Source: CAYMJK01 sp043101635
GTDB taxonomy: Bacteria > Planctomycetota > Phycisphaerae > Phycisphaerales > UBA1924
Direction: 5' to 3'
Assembly (NCBI GenBank): GCA_043101635.1
Contig: JBICIE010000288.1
Coordinates: forward strand, 1 to 13,520
Length of the DNA: 13,520 bases
Shown: positions 6,031 through 12,304 of the stretch, one piece after another
Layout: each line of letters starts with the position of its first letter
Position numbering within the stretch: position 1 is the stretch's first letter
Position numbers and translations under genes: made by a program
The notes under the pieces: model-generated
Database searches by the model: none
Seen by the model: the letters and a program-made list of their open reading frames with translations, nothing else
Told to the model about the DNA's origin: nothing

Positions 6031-6845
6031 TGAACAGCGTGATCGCGTGTGCGTGCGCTGGCGCCGTCGCGCTGGCCGCGCCGGCGCAGGGGCAGGATCT
6101 GGTGGCGTACTCGGTGTCGGAGACGCGGGTGCTGGAGGACGCGTGCCTGACAGCGGGCCTGACGTGCTTCAGCACGACCGGCTTCGACCGGTTCATGCTC
6201 GAGTTCGACAGCCGCGAGTGGCCGCTGGTGGTGATCGAGGCGTACTTCGACCTCCAGCCGGAGCGCAAGGCCCGGCTGCTGCCCGCGCTGGAGGCGCACC
6301 TGGGCCGCGGCGGGCGGCTGCTGCTGGCGTACACGGAACTGGATTCGTGGCCGGAATTGCAGGAGCTTGTGGGGGTCGGAACATTCGGCGATATCACATC
6401 GGTCCAGGACATCTGGTCCGTGGATCCGCCTCACCCGATCTGGGATCATCCGGTCGGCTTCCCCATCCTCGGCGGCATGGACTTCTGGGACGACAATGGC
6501 GATCTACTGAGCGTCGCGCCGGGCGGCTACGTGCTTGCCACATGGTTCTTTGCCGGTGGCCCCCCGGCGATGGCGATCACGCGAGGCGGACAGGTTGTCG
6601 TCAATGGCTTTGACTTCGACGCGTTCGACGGCTTCGTCAACGGCAACGTCAAGAATCAACTCCTCTGGCTGCTCGACTGCCAGGCCGATCTCGACGACGA
6701 CGACGCCCTGACGCTGTTCGATTTTCTCGCCTTCCAGAATCTCTTCGCGGCCGGCGACCTCAAGGCGGACTTCGCCTTCGACGGCCGGCTTGACCTCTTC
6801 GACTTCCTTGAGTTCCAGAATCAGTTTGACATCGGCTGCCCGTAG
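6030..6845 (+). CDS. Secreted Rossmann-like protein with C-terminal dockerin, cassette copy 2
   Basis: I start at ATG 6030 because AAAGGAGGG (6016-6024) lies five bases upstream and the product then opens with a good signal peptide (MNSVIACACAGAVALAAPAQG). The longer in-frame extension from 5937 overlaps the truncated LamG gene and is not protein-like. The 271-aa product is close to the 5020 protein over most of its length (LVAYSVSETRVLEDACLTAG identical), and its early coding region shares 56 identical bases with that gene. The central domain has WPLVVIEAYFDLQ, then LLPALEAHLGRGGRLLLAYT and WSVDPPHPIWDHPV. Residues 217-271 are a dockerin with D-D-D-D-A-L-T-L-F-D and DFAFDGRLDLFD loops and a GCP end. 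Translation is probably coupled to the upstream fragment through TGATG. Function beyond surface anchoring is unknown. Confidence 0.87.
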   Translation: MNSVIACACAGAVALAAPAQGQDLVAYSVSETRVLEDACLTAGLTCFSTTGFDRFMLEFDSREWPLVVIEAYFDLQPERKARLLPALEAHLGRGGRLLLAYTELDSWPELQELVGVGTFGDITSVQDIWSVDPPHPIWDHPVGFPILGGMDFWDDNGDLLSVAPGGYVLATWFFAGGPPAMAITRGGQVVVNGFDFDAFDGFVNGNVKNQLLWLLDCQADLDDDDALTLFDFLAFQNLFAAGDLKADFAFDGRLDLFDFLEFQNQFDIGCP

Positions 6846-7069
6846 GAGCGCCCACATGAGCTTGTGGTTCGTCCGGTCCAGTTCAGAGGCCATCGCGGCC
6901 AGCCACGCCAGCGCACTGGCGCCGGCTGGCCTACCCATCTCGGTCACCTGCTGGGTGTACGTGGACGCCCAGCCGGGCGCTGGCGAGACCCACACAGTCT
7001 GGTGGTACGGCAGGGATGGGTCCGCCAGCCAGCTCATCAAGCTCACGTTCCAGACCGATGGGCAGACCG

Positions 7070-7192
7070 TTTCCTGTGCTTCCAGAACGCCTTCGCGATC
7101 GGGTGCCCGGGCTGACGGGCAGCGCGGCGGCGAAGCGGGCAACACACGCGGCGGGCGGCGCTGCGCCTCCGGCCGTCCGCCGGCGCTGTGCG
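7070..7192 (+). repeat. Direct repeat copy 2: orphan dockerin tail plus hairpin
   Basis: This is a near-identical copy of 4098-4221. In frame 7071-7115 it encodes the last residues of a dockerin (FLCFQNAFAIGCPG) and its stop, but nothing upstream belongs to a dockerin gene, because LamG sequence abuts it directly. The hairpin (CGGCGGGCGGC at 7149-7159 with GCCGTCCGCCG at 7172-7182) is retained with an 11-bp stem. Confidence 0.88.
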
Positions 7193-7537
7193 CAGCCCAC
7201 ACCGTGCGCGTCCGACGCGCGCACCCATTGCCCGTTATGACTCTGAACGGGTTGGGGCGGGGCTGGCTGCCACGAAATCGGCTGCATGGCTGGAAAAACG
7301 GGTCCCGAAGCCGGCAGATCGGGCAGCCGGGCCCGCTTGGGTGTGGTAGATTGTGGCGAGGGAGCAGCCATGCCCACGCGTAGGACGCCTTCCGCGATGC
7401 GCATGAGCAGAGGGGCGGCGCGGCGCTGGGTGGCTACGCGGTGGCGATCGCTCCGGTCTGGGCGCAGCGCGGGCGAGCGACGGCGGGGGCAGGCGAGGCG
7501 CTCTGGCGCTTGTTCTGATTCTCGGAAGGAGGGTGAC
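7193..7537 (+). other. Leader and promoter region of cassette copy 3
   Basis: No complete gene is visible. The region contains the extended -10 element at 7343-7352. An ATG at 7370 with GGGAG upstream is in frame with the dockerin gene at 7538, but would add 56 arginine-rich residues in front of a good signal peptide. A different frame at about 7383-7518 reads AALGGYAVAIAPVWAQ to a TGA, resembling a decayed signal peptide without a start codon. Confidence 0.35.
7343..7352 (+). promoter_or_regulatory. Extended -10 promoter element upstream of the gene at 7538
   Basis: GTGGTAGATT contains TG-G-TAGATT, nearly identical to the element at 4391-4400. No -35 match is seen. The leader to ATG 7538 would be about 180 nt. 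Confidence 0.38.
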
Positions 7538-8368
7538 ATGAGGCGATTGGGGCTGATCGGCGCGGCGGCGGCGGCGGCGCTGGCGCTGGGGGCGCCGGGG
7601 GCGCGGGCGCAGTCGGTGCTGGGGCTGGAGGAGCCGGGGGCGGTGTTCACGGACTTCCGGCTGGGCGTCAACCAGGTGGCCGAGGAGATCGTGACCAAGA
7701 CGCACCCGATCGACTTCATCCGCGAGATGCGCGGGCGGCGCTGGGACATGATCTACGTGCTGCACTACCACCCGATCGACGCCATCTACCAGGCGGATGT
7801 GCTGGAGGAGTTGCGCAAGCACCTGGATGCCGGCGGGACGCTGAGCGTGACGTACACGCCGCTGGACGAGTGGCCGGAGTTTCAGGCGCTGCTGGGCGTG
7901 GCGTCGGCGGTGGATCCGGCGGCGCCGGAGTTCATCTTCCCGACGGATCCTCGTCACCCGACATGGCTTGAGACCCCGTTCCTGGCCGTCGACCCGCCGA
8001 CGTGGTGGCCGGACTTTGGCGACGTGCTGACGCCGGCGCCAGGAGGTCGCGCAATCGGCGAGTACGAACTGAGCGGTGATCCGGCGATGCTCGAGACGCG
8101 CAATGGCGCCGTACTCGTGAATGGGCTTGACTGGGACGATGCGGGGGCGGCTGCCGTTCTCATGGGACGTGATCAGACCTATTACCTGACCGGGTGTCTG
8201 CCTGACTTCGATGACAACGGCAGTCTCGACCTCTTTGACTTCCTGGCATACCAGAACGCCTTCGCGATGGGAGATCGTCGAGCCGACCTGAACAAGGACG
8301 GTTTTCTCAGCCTCTTCGACTTTCTCATCTTCCAGAACGCGTTCGAACTTGGCTGCCGCCCACAGTAG
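7538..8368 (+). CDS. Secreted Rossmann-like protein with C-terminal dockerin, cassette copy 3
   Basis: ATG 7538 is preceded by AAGGAGG (7526-7532) at five bases and opens a textbook signal peptide (MRRLGLIGAAAAAALALGA, cut after ARA), so longer in-frame starts at 7286 or 7370 are unlikely. The 276-aa protein shares architecture with the 5020 and 6030 products but is clearly diverged: WDMIYVLHYHP, then VLEELRKHLDAGGTLSVTYT, LDEWPEFQALLGV and AVLVNGLDWDDA. The strand-helix pattern suggests the same amidotransferase-like or Rossmann fold; I see no assignable active site. Residues 220-276 are a dockerin with loops DFDDNGSLDLFD and DLNKDGFLSLFD, each followed by FLxxQNAF, and a GCRPQ end. It lies 12 bases before the only intact LamG gene, so this unit probably shows the ancestral cassette layout. 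Confidence 0.88.
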   Translation: MRRLGLIGAAAAAALALGAPGARAQSVLGLEEPGAVFTDFRLGVNQVAEEIVTKTHPIDFIREMRGRRWDMIYVLHYHPIDAIYQADVLEELRKHLDAGGTLSVTYTPLDEWPEFQALLGVASAVDPAAPEFIFPTDPRHPTWLETPFLAVDPPTWWPDFGDVLTPAPGGRAIGEYELSGDPAMLETRNGAVLVNGLDWDDAGAAAVLMGRDQTYYLTGCLPDFDDNGSLDLFDFLAYQNAFAMGDRRADLNKDGFLSLFDFLIFQNAFELGCRPQ

Positions 8369-8380
8369 GGAGAAGCTCGG

Positions 8381-9025
8381 ATGAGCGTGATCATCGGTGA
8401 GAAGCCCGATCAAGCGGCTCGGCAGAGCGCACTTCAGGCCAATGACAACACGGAACTGGCCGCGACCACGCCCTTCAGCGTGTCGCTGTGGGTGTACTTC
8501 GACCAACAGCCGGGGACCAGCGAGACGCACACCATCTTCTGGTACGGCGATACCGACTCGCAGAGCAACTACCTGGTGCTGGAGGCGACGAAGAACGCGC
8601 TCGGCGGCATCGACATCGAGGCCCGGCTCCACGGTTCGTCGGGCTCGGTGAGCGCCACCAAGACGCAACTGACGACCGCGACGTGGTACATGCTGACGGT
8701 CAACGTCGAGGCTGGCGGCGCCAGTCACACGATCACGCTGTATGTCAATGACACCCAGGCGGACTCCAATTTCGCTGCCATCGGCAGCGTGACGCCGGCC
8801 AACTACGACCAGTTCCTGCTCGGCGTTGCCGATGGCGAAGCCAACTTCGGGCGCTTCCGCGCCGAGCACGTCGTGATCTGGGCGAAAAACGGCGACGATG
8901 AGCCGCTGACGGCAAGCGAGATTGAGACACTGTACGACGAGCGGCTGGCGCCGTTTGATGCGGGCGATTCGAGCGGGATCAGCAGAGCGCCTGGCACGGC
9001 ATGCTGGATGCTCGTTGGGCGCTGA
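8381..9025 (+). CDS. LamG/concanavalin A-like domain protein, intact cassette copy
   Basis: This 214-aa protein starts at ATG 8381. A GGGAG site overlaps the stop codon of the dockerin gene (TAGGGAG), so translation is likely coupled. Residues 10-190 match the pattern of a LamG-type beta-sandwich: FSVSLWVYFDQQPGTSETHT, IFWYGD, TATWYMLTVNVE, HTITLYVND and FLLGVADGEANF, closing with LTASEIETLYDERLAPF, the helix typical of such modules. There is no signal peptide, membrane helix or dockerin. It therefore is either retained inside, exported another way, or exported bound to its dockerin partner (speculation). LamG domains usually bind carbohydrate or protein. The two upstream copies are truncated, so this is the only one able to fold fully. 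A terminator-like hairpin follows. Confidence 0.82.
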   Translation: MSVIIGEKPDQAARQSALQANDNTELAATTPFSVSLWVYFDQQPGTSETHTIFWYGDTDSQSNYLVLEATKNALGGIDIEARLHGSSGSVSATKTQLTTATWYMLTVNVEAGGASHTITLYVNDTQADSNFAAIGSVTPANYDQFLLGVADGEANFGRFRAEHVVIWAKNGDDEPLTASEIETLYDERLAPFDAGDSSGISRAPGTACWMLVGR

Positions 9026-9092
9026 CCCGACCTCGAAGGGGTCGTCGTGACGCAAGCACGCGCGGCGCCTCATCCAACCAGCGAATGCAACG

Positions 9093-9112
9093 GGGACCCC
9101 TGTCGGGGTCCC
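9093..9112 (+). terminator. Terminator-like hairpin after the cassette locus
   Basis: A perfect 8-bp stem, GGGACCCC (9093-9100) with GGGGTCCC (9105-9112), has a TGTC loop and is followed by TGCTTCAAT. It lies 67 bases after the LamG stop codon. A second hairpin, CGGCCC-TTC-GGGCCG, lies at 9167-9181. Confidence 0.6.
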
Positions 9113-9207
9113 TGCTTCAATCCGGCGCCTCTTCCGGGGGCGGCGTCCGCCGGTGGTATGAACGGTCGGCCCTTCGGGCCGCGGATGAAGGCGAGGTGGG
9201 ATGTCCC

Positions 9208-9247
9208 CCTCCGTGCCTCCGTGCCTACGTGCCTACGTGCCTCCGTG
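9208..9247 (+). repeat. Five tandem octamers CCT(C/A)CGTG
   Basis: Units at 9208, 9216, 9224, 9232 and 9240 read CCTCCGTG, CCTCCGTG, CCTACGTG, CCTACGTG and CCTCCGTG. They lie in a non-coding stretch. A simple slippage repeat is the likely explanation. Confidence 0.85.
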
Positions 9248-9273
9248 CCTTCCGGCTGCTCCCCACACCTCCA

Positions 9274-9408
9274 GCAAACGGCGACCACGACAAGAAGCTT
9301 TCCAACGACATCGCCTACGAAGCGAGCCTGAAGCTGCTGGACTGGGTCCACTGGATGCCGCAGGAGACGCGGGCCCGGGTCTCGCGGGTGAGCCGGCTGG
9401 GGCGGCGC
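9274..9408 (+). pseudogene. Possible coding remnant between the cassette locus and the riboswitch
   Basis: In one plus-strand frame this stretch reads as good protein, with nearly all third positions G or C (NGDHDKKLSNDIAYEASLKL, then LDWVHWMPQETRARVSRVS). It has no start codon or ribosome binding site of its own: upstream lies the octamer repeat. After about 9405 the frame becomes proline- and arginine-rich and runs into the riboswitch promoter. It may be the remains of a small helical protein. No family is recognised. Confidence 0.28.
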
Positions 9409-9442
9409 CGCCAAGCCCCACCCGACAGGCCCGATATTTCAG

Positions 9443-9472
9443 TTGACACGCCCGCCCCGGGTGTGGTACGCT
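9443..9472 (+). promoter_or_regulatory. Sigma70-type promoter of the cobalamin riboswitch operon
   Basis: A perfect -35 TTGACA (9443-9448) is followed after 18 nt by an extended -10, TG-G-TACGCT (9464-9472). Transcription would start near 9479, just ahead of the riboswitch. Confidence 0.65.
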
Positions 9473-9480
9473 CCGGGTGT

Positions 9481-9668
9481 TGATGGTCCCGCCTGCGGGC
9501 GGGCGAAGATGGGAAGTGTGGTGAGATTCCACCGCGGACGCGCCGCCGTAATGGGCCGCTAGCCGCGAATCCCCGCCGGAAACTCCGGCGAGCGAGCCAC
9601 TGCCTGAGGCGAGACTCAGGTGGGAAGGCCGGATTCGCGGGCCCTGAGCCGGAAGACCTGCCATCAGC
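9481..9668 (+). promoter_or_regulatory. Cobalamin (B12) riboswitch
   Basis: The conserved core elements appear in the right order: GGGAAGTGTGGTGAGATTCC (9511-9530), then GCGGACGCGCCGCCGTAA (9534-9551), CCACTG (9597-9602), GGGAAGGC (9622-9629) and the B12 box GAGCCGGAAGACCTGCC (9646-9662), followed by ATCAG. Several internal stems are visible, such as CCTGAG...CTCAGG (9603-9608 with 9614-9619). Downstream, GCGCCC (9679-9684) can pair with GGGCGC (9696-9701), a candidate part of the expression platform. About 170 nt separate the aptamer from the start codon at 9840. By analogy with the family, bound cobalamin should lower expression of the downstream genes. Confidence 0.93.
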
Positions 9669-9839
9669 CGTGTTCGTCGCGCCCCTCGCGATTCAGGGCG
9701 CCGGCGAGTGGGCTCGCTTCCGTCCCCTGCGGCCCGCCCCCCGGCAACAACCCCGCGAGAGGCCCTTCCGCAGTGGGGACCGCTCCGCGCGATACCGGAG
9801 CGAACGGCCGCGAGTCTGTGCGCGGCAGGAGCGGGCAGT

Positions 9840-10649
9840 TTGGAGAACCTGAGGAGAGTCGCCGCGGCAGCGGCAGTGGGAGCGATCGGCGCCAGCGCCC
9901 TGGCGGGCGATCCCTGGGCCAACCGCGTGGTGGAGTACGTCGAGGGCGCGGGTGTTCCCCCCGGCTACAACGACCCGGCAACCGCGATCGGCTCGCCCGA
10001 GCGTTTCACCGGCGAGGGCGCGTTCCCGAGCGTCGTCAGCCCCTTCGGCGGGCCGTACGGGGCCGATGAGATCGTCACCATCGGCGAGGGCGGGCGCCTG
10101 GTCGTGGCCTTCGATGAGCCGGTGCGCAACGACCCGCTGAACCCCTTCGGCGTGGACCTGCTGATCTTCGGCAACAGCTTCTACGCCTACGAAACCGGCG
10201 GCCTCGCCGGACCGGCGTCCACCGAGGGCGGCATCATCGAAGTCAGCCCCGATGGGATGAACTGGACGCTGATCGACGGCGTCGAGGCTGATGGGGTGTA
10301 TCCCACGCTCGGGTATCTCGACATCACCGATCCGTTCCAGACGACGCCGGGCTCCGTGCTCAGCGACTTCACGCGCCCCGTCGATCCCTCCTTCGACGCC
10401 ACCGGCCTGAGCCTGAGCGAGATCATCGCCGGCTACGACGGATCCGGCGGCGGCGCGGGCATCGACATCGGGCTGTTCGGACTGGATGCAATCAGCTTCG
10501 TGCGGATCACGAACCCTGCCGGCTCGGGCCTGACGCCGGAGATTGACGCGTTTGCCGATGTCGCCCCCGTCCCGGCGCCGGCAACGGTGGTGGCCCTCCT
10601 CGGCGCCGGGGCTTTCTGCACGCGCAGGTGGCGTGCACCAAGCAGATGA
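9840..10649 (+). CDS. B12 riboswitch-controlled surface protein with PEP-CTERM-like sorting signal
   Basis: I start at TTG 9840: AGGAG (9827-9831) lies eight bases upstream and the protein then begins ENLRRVAAAAAVGAIGASALA, a signal peptide cut before GDPWANRVVEY. Longer in-frame starts (GTG 9708) give only proline- and arginine-rich sequence. The 269-aa product is a beta-rich ectodomain with PFGVDLLIFGNSFYAYETGG, GGIIEVSPDGMNWTLIDGV and YDGSGGGAGIDIGLFGLD. The pattern of 'GNxF' followed by 'xVSxDGxxW' resembles surface proteins found near B12 riboswitches in other phyla; I recall this association but cannot verify it here. The C-terminus (VPAPATVVALLGAGAF, then basic RRWRAPSR) is a PEP-CTERM-like signal, implying processing by an exosortase. 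As first gene after the riboswitch, a role in cobalamin capture or in B12-poor growth is inferred. Confidence 0.82.
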   Translation: MENLRRVAAAAAVGAIGASALAGDPWANRVVEYVEGAGVPPGYNDPATAIGSPERFTGEGAFPSVVSPFGGPYGADEIVTIGEGGRLVVAFDEPVRNDPLNPFGVDLLIFGNSFYAYETGGLAGPASTEGGIIEVSPDGMNWTLIDGVEADGVYPTLGYLDITDPFQTTPGSVLSDFTRPVDPSFDATGLSLSEIIAGYDGSGGGAGIDIGLFGLDAISFVRITNPAGSGLTPEIDAFADVAPVPAPATVVALLGAGAFCTRRWRAPSR

Positions 10650-10738
10650 GAGAGGGAGCCTCGCCCCGCGGGCTGACAAGGTCCGCGCGGGTGATTCAGG
10701 ACAGCGCCGGCGCCGCCGGCAAGAAGGAGATGATGGCA

Positions 10739-12301
10739 GTGCATGGGCAGGTTCGAGCATGGGCGGCAGCGGGCGCGTTCGGCGCCAGCGCCTGCTGCGC
10801 GCTCGGGCAGAGTGGATGGCCGACGCTGGCGCGCGGGCCGGCGCGCATCGCGCTGACCGATCAGGCGCCGACATCGCTGGCCCAGCCGGCGTGGATCTTC
10901 CGCGACACTGCCTTCGGCGCGTTCACACCCATCGGGCTCTCCGGCGTCGTCACCGGGGAGGGTCTGGTCTTTGCGGTCGGCGAACTCAGCGGCGCAAGTG
11001 TCGCGGTCGCCATTGAGCAGGCCACCGGCGAACTCGTCTGGGTGCGCGAAGTTCCCGAGCCCGTCTTCGATTCGTGGTCCACGCCCGCCTACGACGAAGC
11101 GACCGGCGCGCTGTACATCGGCGCCGGGACCGAACTGGTGGCGCTGCGGGCCGACTCCGGCGACCGCACGTGGATCACCTCCCTCGGCGGCGAGATCGTC
11201 AACGGCTCGCCGGTGATCACCAGCGACCTCGGCGCCGCCGACCGCGCCTTTGTCGTCGATTCCAGCGGGTTCGGCGGCGGCGGGCGCCTGCACTGCGTGA
11301 ACATTGATCCATTCCACATGGCGGAGAACCCGTTTGTTCCGGGTGAAGTCGTGTGGAGCTTCGACCTCGGGCAGACCTCGGGCTCGACGCCGGCTTACGC
11401 GGACGGCGTCGTGTACGTCGCCACCGCCGGCGACGACTCGGGGCGCCCGCCGGGCCTCCTCTTCGCACTTCCGGCCGGGGTTCCGGCGTCGCCAGCCCCC
11501 CTCTGGGTGACGCCGAACCCCGCGCCGGAGGGTTTTTATGGCGGCCTGTGCGTCGATGAATCCGGCGCCGAGCCGGCGATCTACGCCGCCAGCTACGCCT
11601 TCTTCGGCGGCATCAACGCCGGGAACCTCGTCAAGGTGCGCGCCGCCGATGGCGCTGTGCGATGGTCGGTCCCCTGCAACCGCACGGCCTCCATCCCCGT
11701 GCCCCTGGGTGACGGGCGGATCGCGCTGTCTGCCGGCCTGCGCGGCTTCGGCAGCGTCCCCAGCGTGCAGCTCTTCCGCGATGAGGGAAGCAAAGCCCGC
11801 CTGCTCTGGGACAGCGCCCTGTGGACCTGGAAGGACGCCGATCGCGACGGCCAGCTCGATCCCGGCGAGTTCATGGAGATGGGCGGCTGGACGCACCAGC
11901 CCGCCGCGGCCAAACTCGACACCCGGACGCTGCTGATCGCCGGCACGATCGGCGCCGGCTTCTTCGACCCGTACGACACGCTGCGCATCGTCGATCTGCG
12001 CTTCGCCCCCGGGCACCCGAATTTCATCGTCGGCGAAGCGCCGGCGGGCGGATCGAGCTGCGCGATCGACGGCGGCAGCGTCTTCTCGATCGGGCCGGGC
12101 GGCGTGGCCGCCTTCATCTCAGCGGCGCCGCCCTGCTACGCCGACTGCGACCGCTCCGGCGTGCTGGACATCTTTGACGTGCTGTGTTTCCAGTCGCTGT
12201 TCAGCGCCGGCAACCGCGCTGCCGACTGCGACGACTCCGGCACACTGGATCTGTTCGACTTCCTCTGCTTCCAGGTCGCCTTTGACATGGGGTGTCCGTA
12301 A
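10739..12301 (+). CDS. Secreted PQQ-type beta-propeller protein with C-terminal dockerin, in the B12 riboswitch operon
   Basis: AAGGAG (10724-10729) is nine bases before GTG 10739. The in-frame ATGs at 10730 and 10733 are too close to that site, so GTG is the best start. The signal peptide MHGQVRAWAAAGAFGASACC is followed by a cut near ALGQ-SGWPTLARGPAR. Residues about 25-460 form a beta-propeller of the PQQ-like class, with blades such as ATGELVWVREV, TGALYIGAGTELVALRADSG, GSTPAYADGVVYVATAGDD and GNLVKVRAADGAVRW. Residues 366-377 (DADRDGQLDPGE) are a complete EF-hand calcium loop, unusual inside a propeller. Residues 466-520 are a double GC-type dockerin (CYADCDRSG, CFQSLF, DCDDSGTLDLFDFLCFQ, GCP end). 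Bacteroidetes BtuG, a very tight B12 binder, is also a propeller, but sequence kinship is not shown. It follows the 9840 gene by 89 bases, probably on one transcript. Confidence 0.85.
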   Translation: MHGQVRAWAAAGAFGASACCALGQSGWPTLARGPARIALTDQAPTSLAQPAWIFRDTAFGAFTPIGLSGVVTGEGLVFAVGELSGASVAVAIEQATGELVWVREVPEPVFDSWSTPAYDEATGALYIGAGTELVALRADSGDRTWITSLGGEIVNGSPVITSDLGAADRAFVVDSSGFGGGGRLHCVNIDPFHMAENPFVPGEVVWSFDLGQTSGSTPAYADGVVYVATAGDDSGRPPGLLFALPAGVPASPAPLWVTPNPAPEGFYGGLCVDESGAEPAIYAASYAFFGGINAGNLVKVRAADGAVRWSVPCNRTASIPVPLGDGRIALSAGLRGFGSVPSVQLFRDEGSKARLLWDSALWTWKDADRDGQLDPGEFMEMGGWTHQPAAAKLDTRTLLIAGTIGAGFFDPYDTLRIVDLRFAPGHPNFIVGEAPAGGSSCAIDGGSVFSIGPGGVAAFISAAPPCYADCDRSGVLDIFDVLCFQSLFSAGNRAADCDDSGTLDLFDFLCFQVAFDMGCP

Positions 12302-12304
12302 CCG

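Larger units (their letters stand above)
6856..7383 (+). pseudogene. LamG/concanavalin-type protein, truncated copy 2 fused out of frame to a dockerin gene tail
   Basis: GGAG overlapping the previous stop precedes ATG 6856. The first 72 residues (MSLWFVRSSSEAIAAS to KLTFQTDGQTV) are a genuine LamG-type N-terminus, one or two strands longer than copy 1. At base 7070 the sequence switches to the tail of a dockerin gene (the 124-bp repeat). The LamG frame then runs on for about 100 arginine- and serine-rich residues with no coding character to a stop at 7381-7383. The dockerin tail itself is readable only in the other frame (7071-7115). The domain is therefore incomplete and the product is likely unstable. 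The join could be a real deletion or an assembly join between repeats. Confidence 0.72.

Noticed and set aside
4098..7192. Composite transposon bounded by the 124-bp repeats
   Set aside because: The repeats hold a gene end and hairpin, have no terminal inverted repeats, and no transposase or target-site duplication is seen between or beside them.
7286..7537. N-terminal extension of the dockerin gene to 7286 or 7370
   Set aside because: The extension is arginine-rich and would bury the signal peptide; ATG 7538 has a strong AAGGAGG site.
7235..9073. Long minus-strand reading frame of 612 aa
   Set aside because: It is antisense to the well-supported dockerin and LamG genes at 7538 and 8381; arginine- and histidine-rich, no ribosome binding site, typical shadow frame in GC-rich DNA.
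9208..9247. CRISPR array
   Set aside because: Repeat units are only 8 bp with no spacers.
9001..9483. 160-aa plus-strand gene before the riboswitch
   Set aside because: Start overlaps the LamG gene in another frame, and the frame crosses two hairpins, an octamer repeat and the riboswitch promoter; only a short inner stretch looks coding.
10433..12016. Minus-strand reading frame of 527 aa
   Set aside because: It mirrors the codon bias of the plus-strand propeller gene, has no recognisable domains and no start signals.
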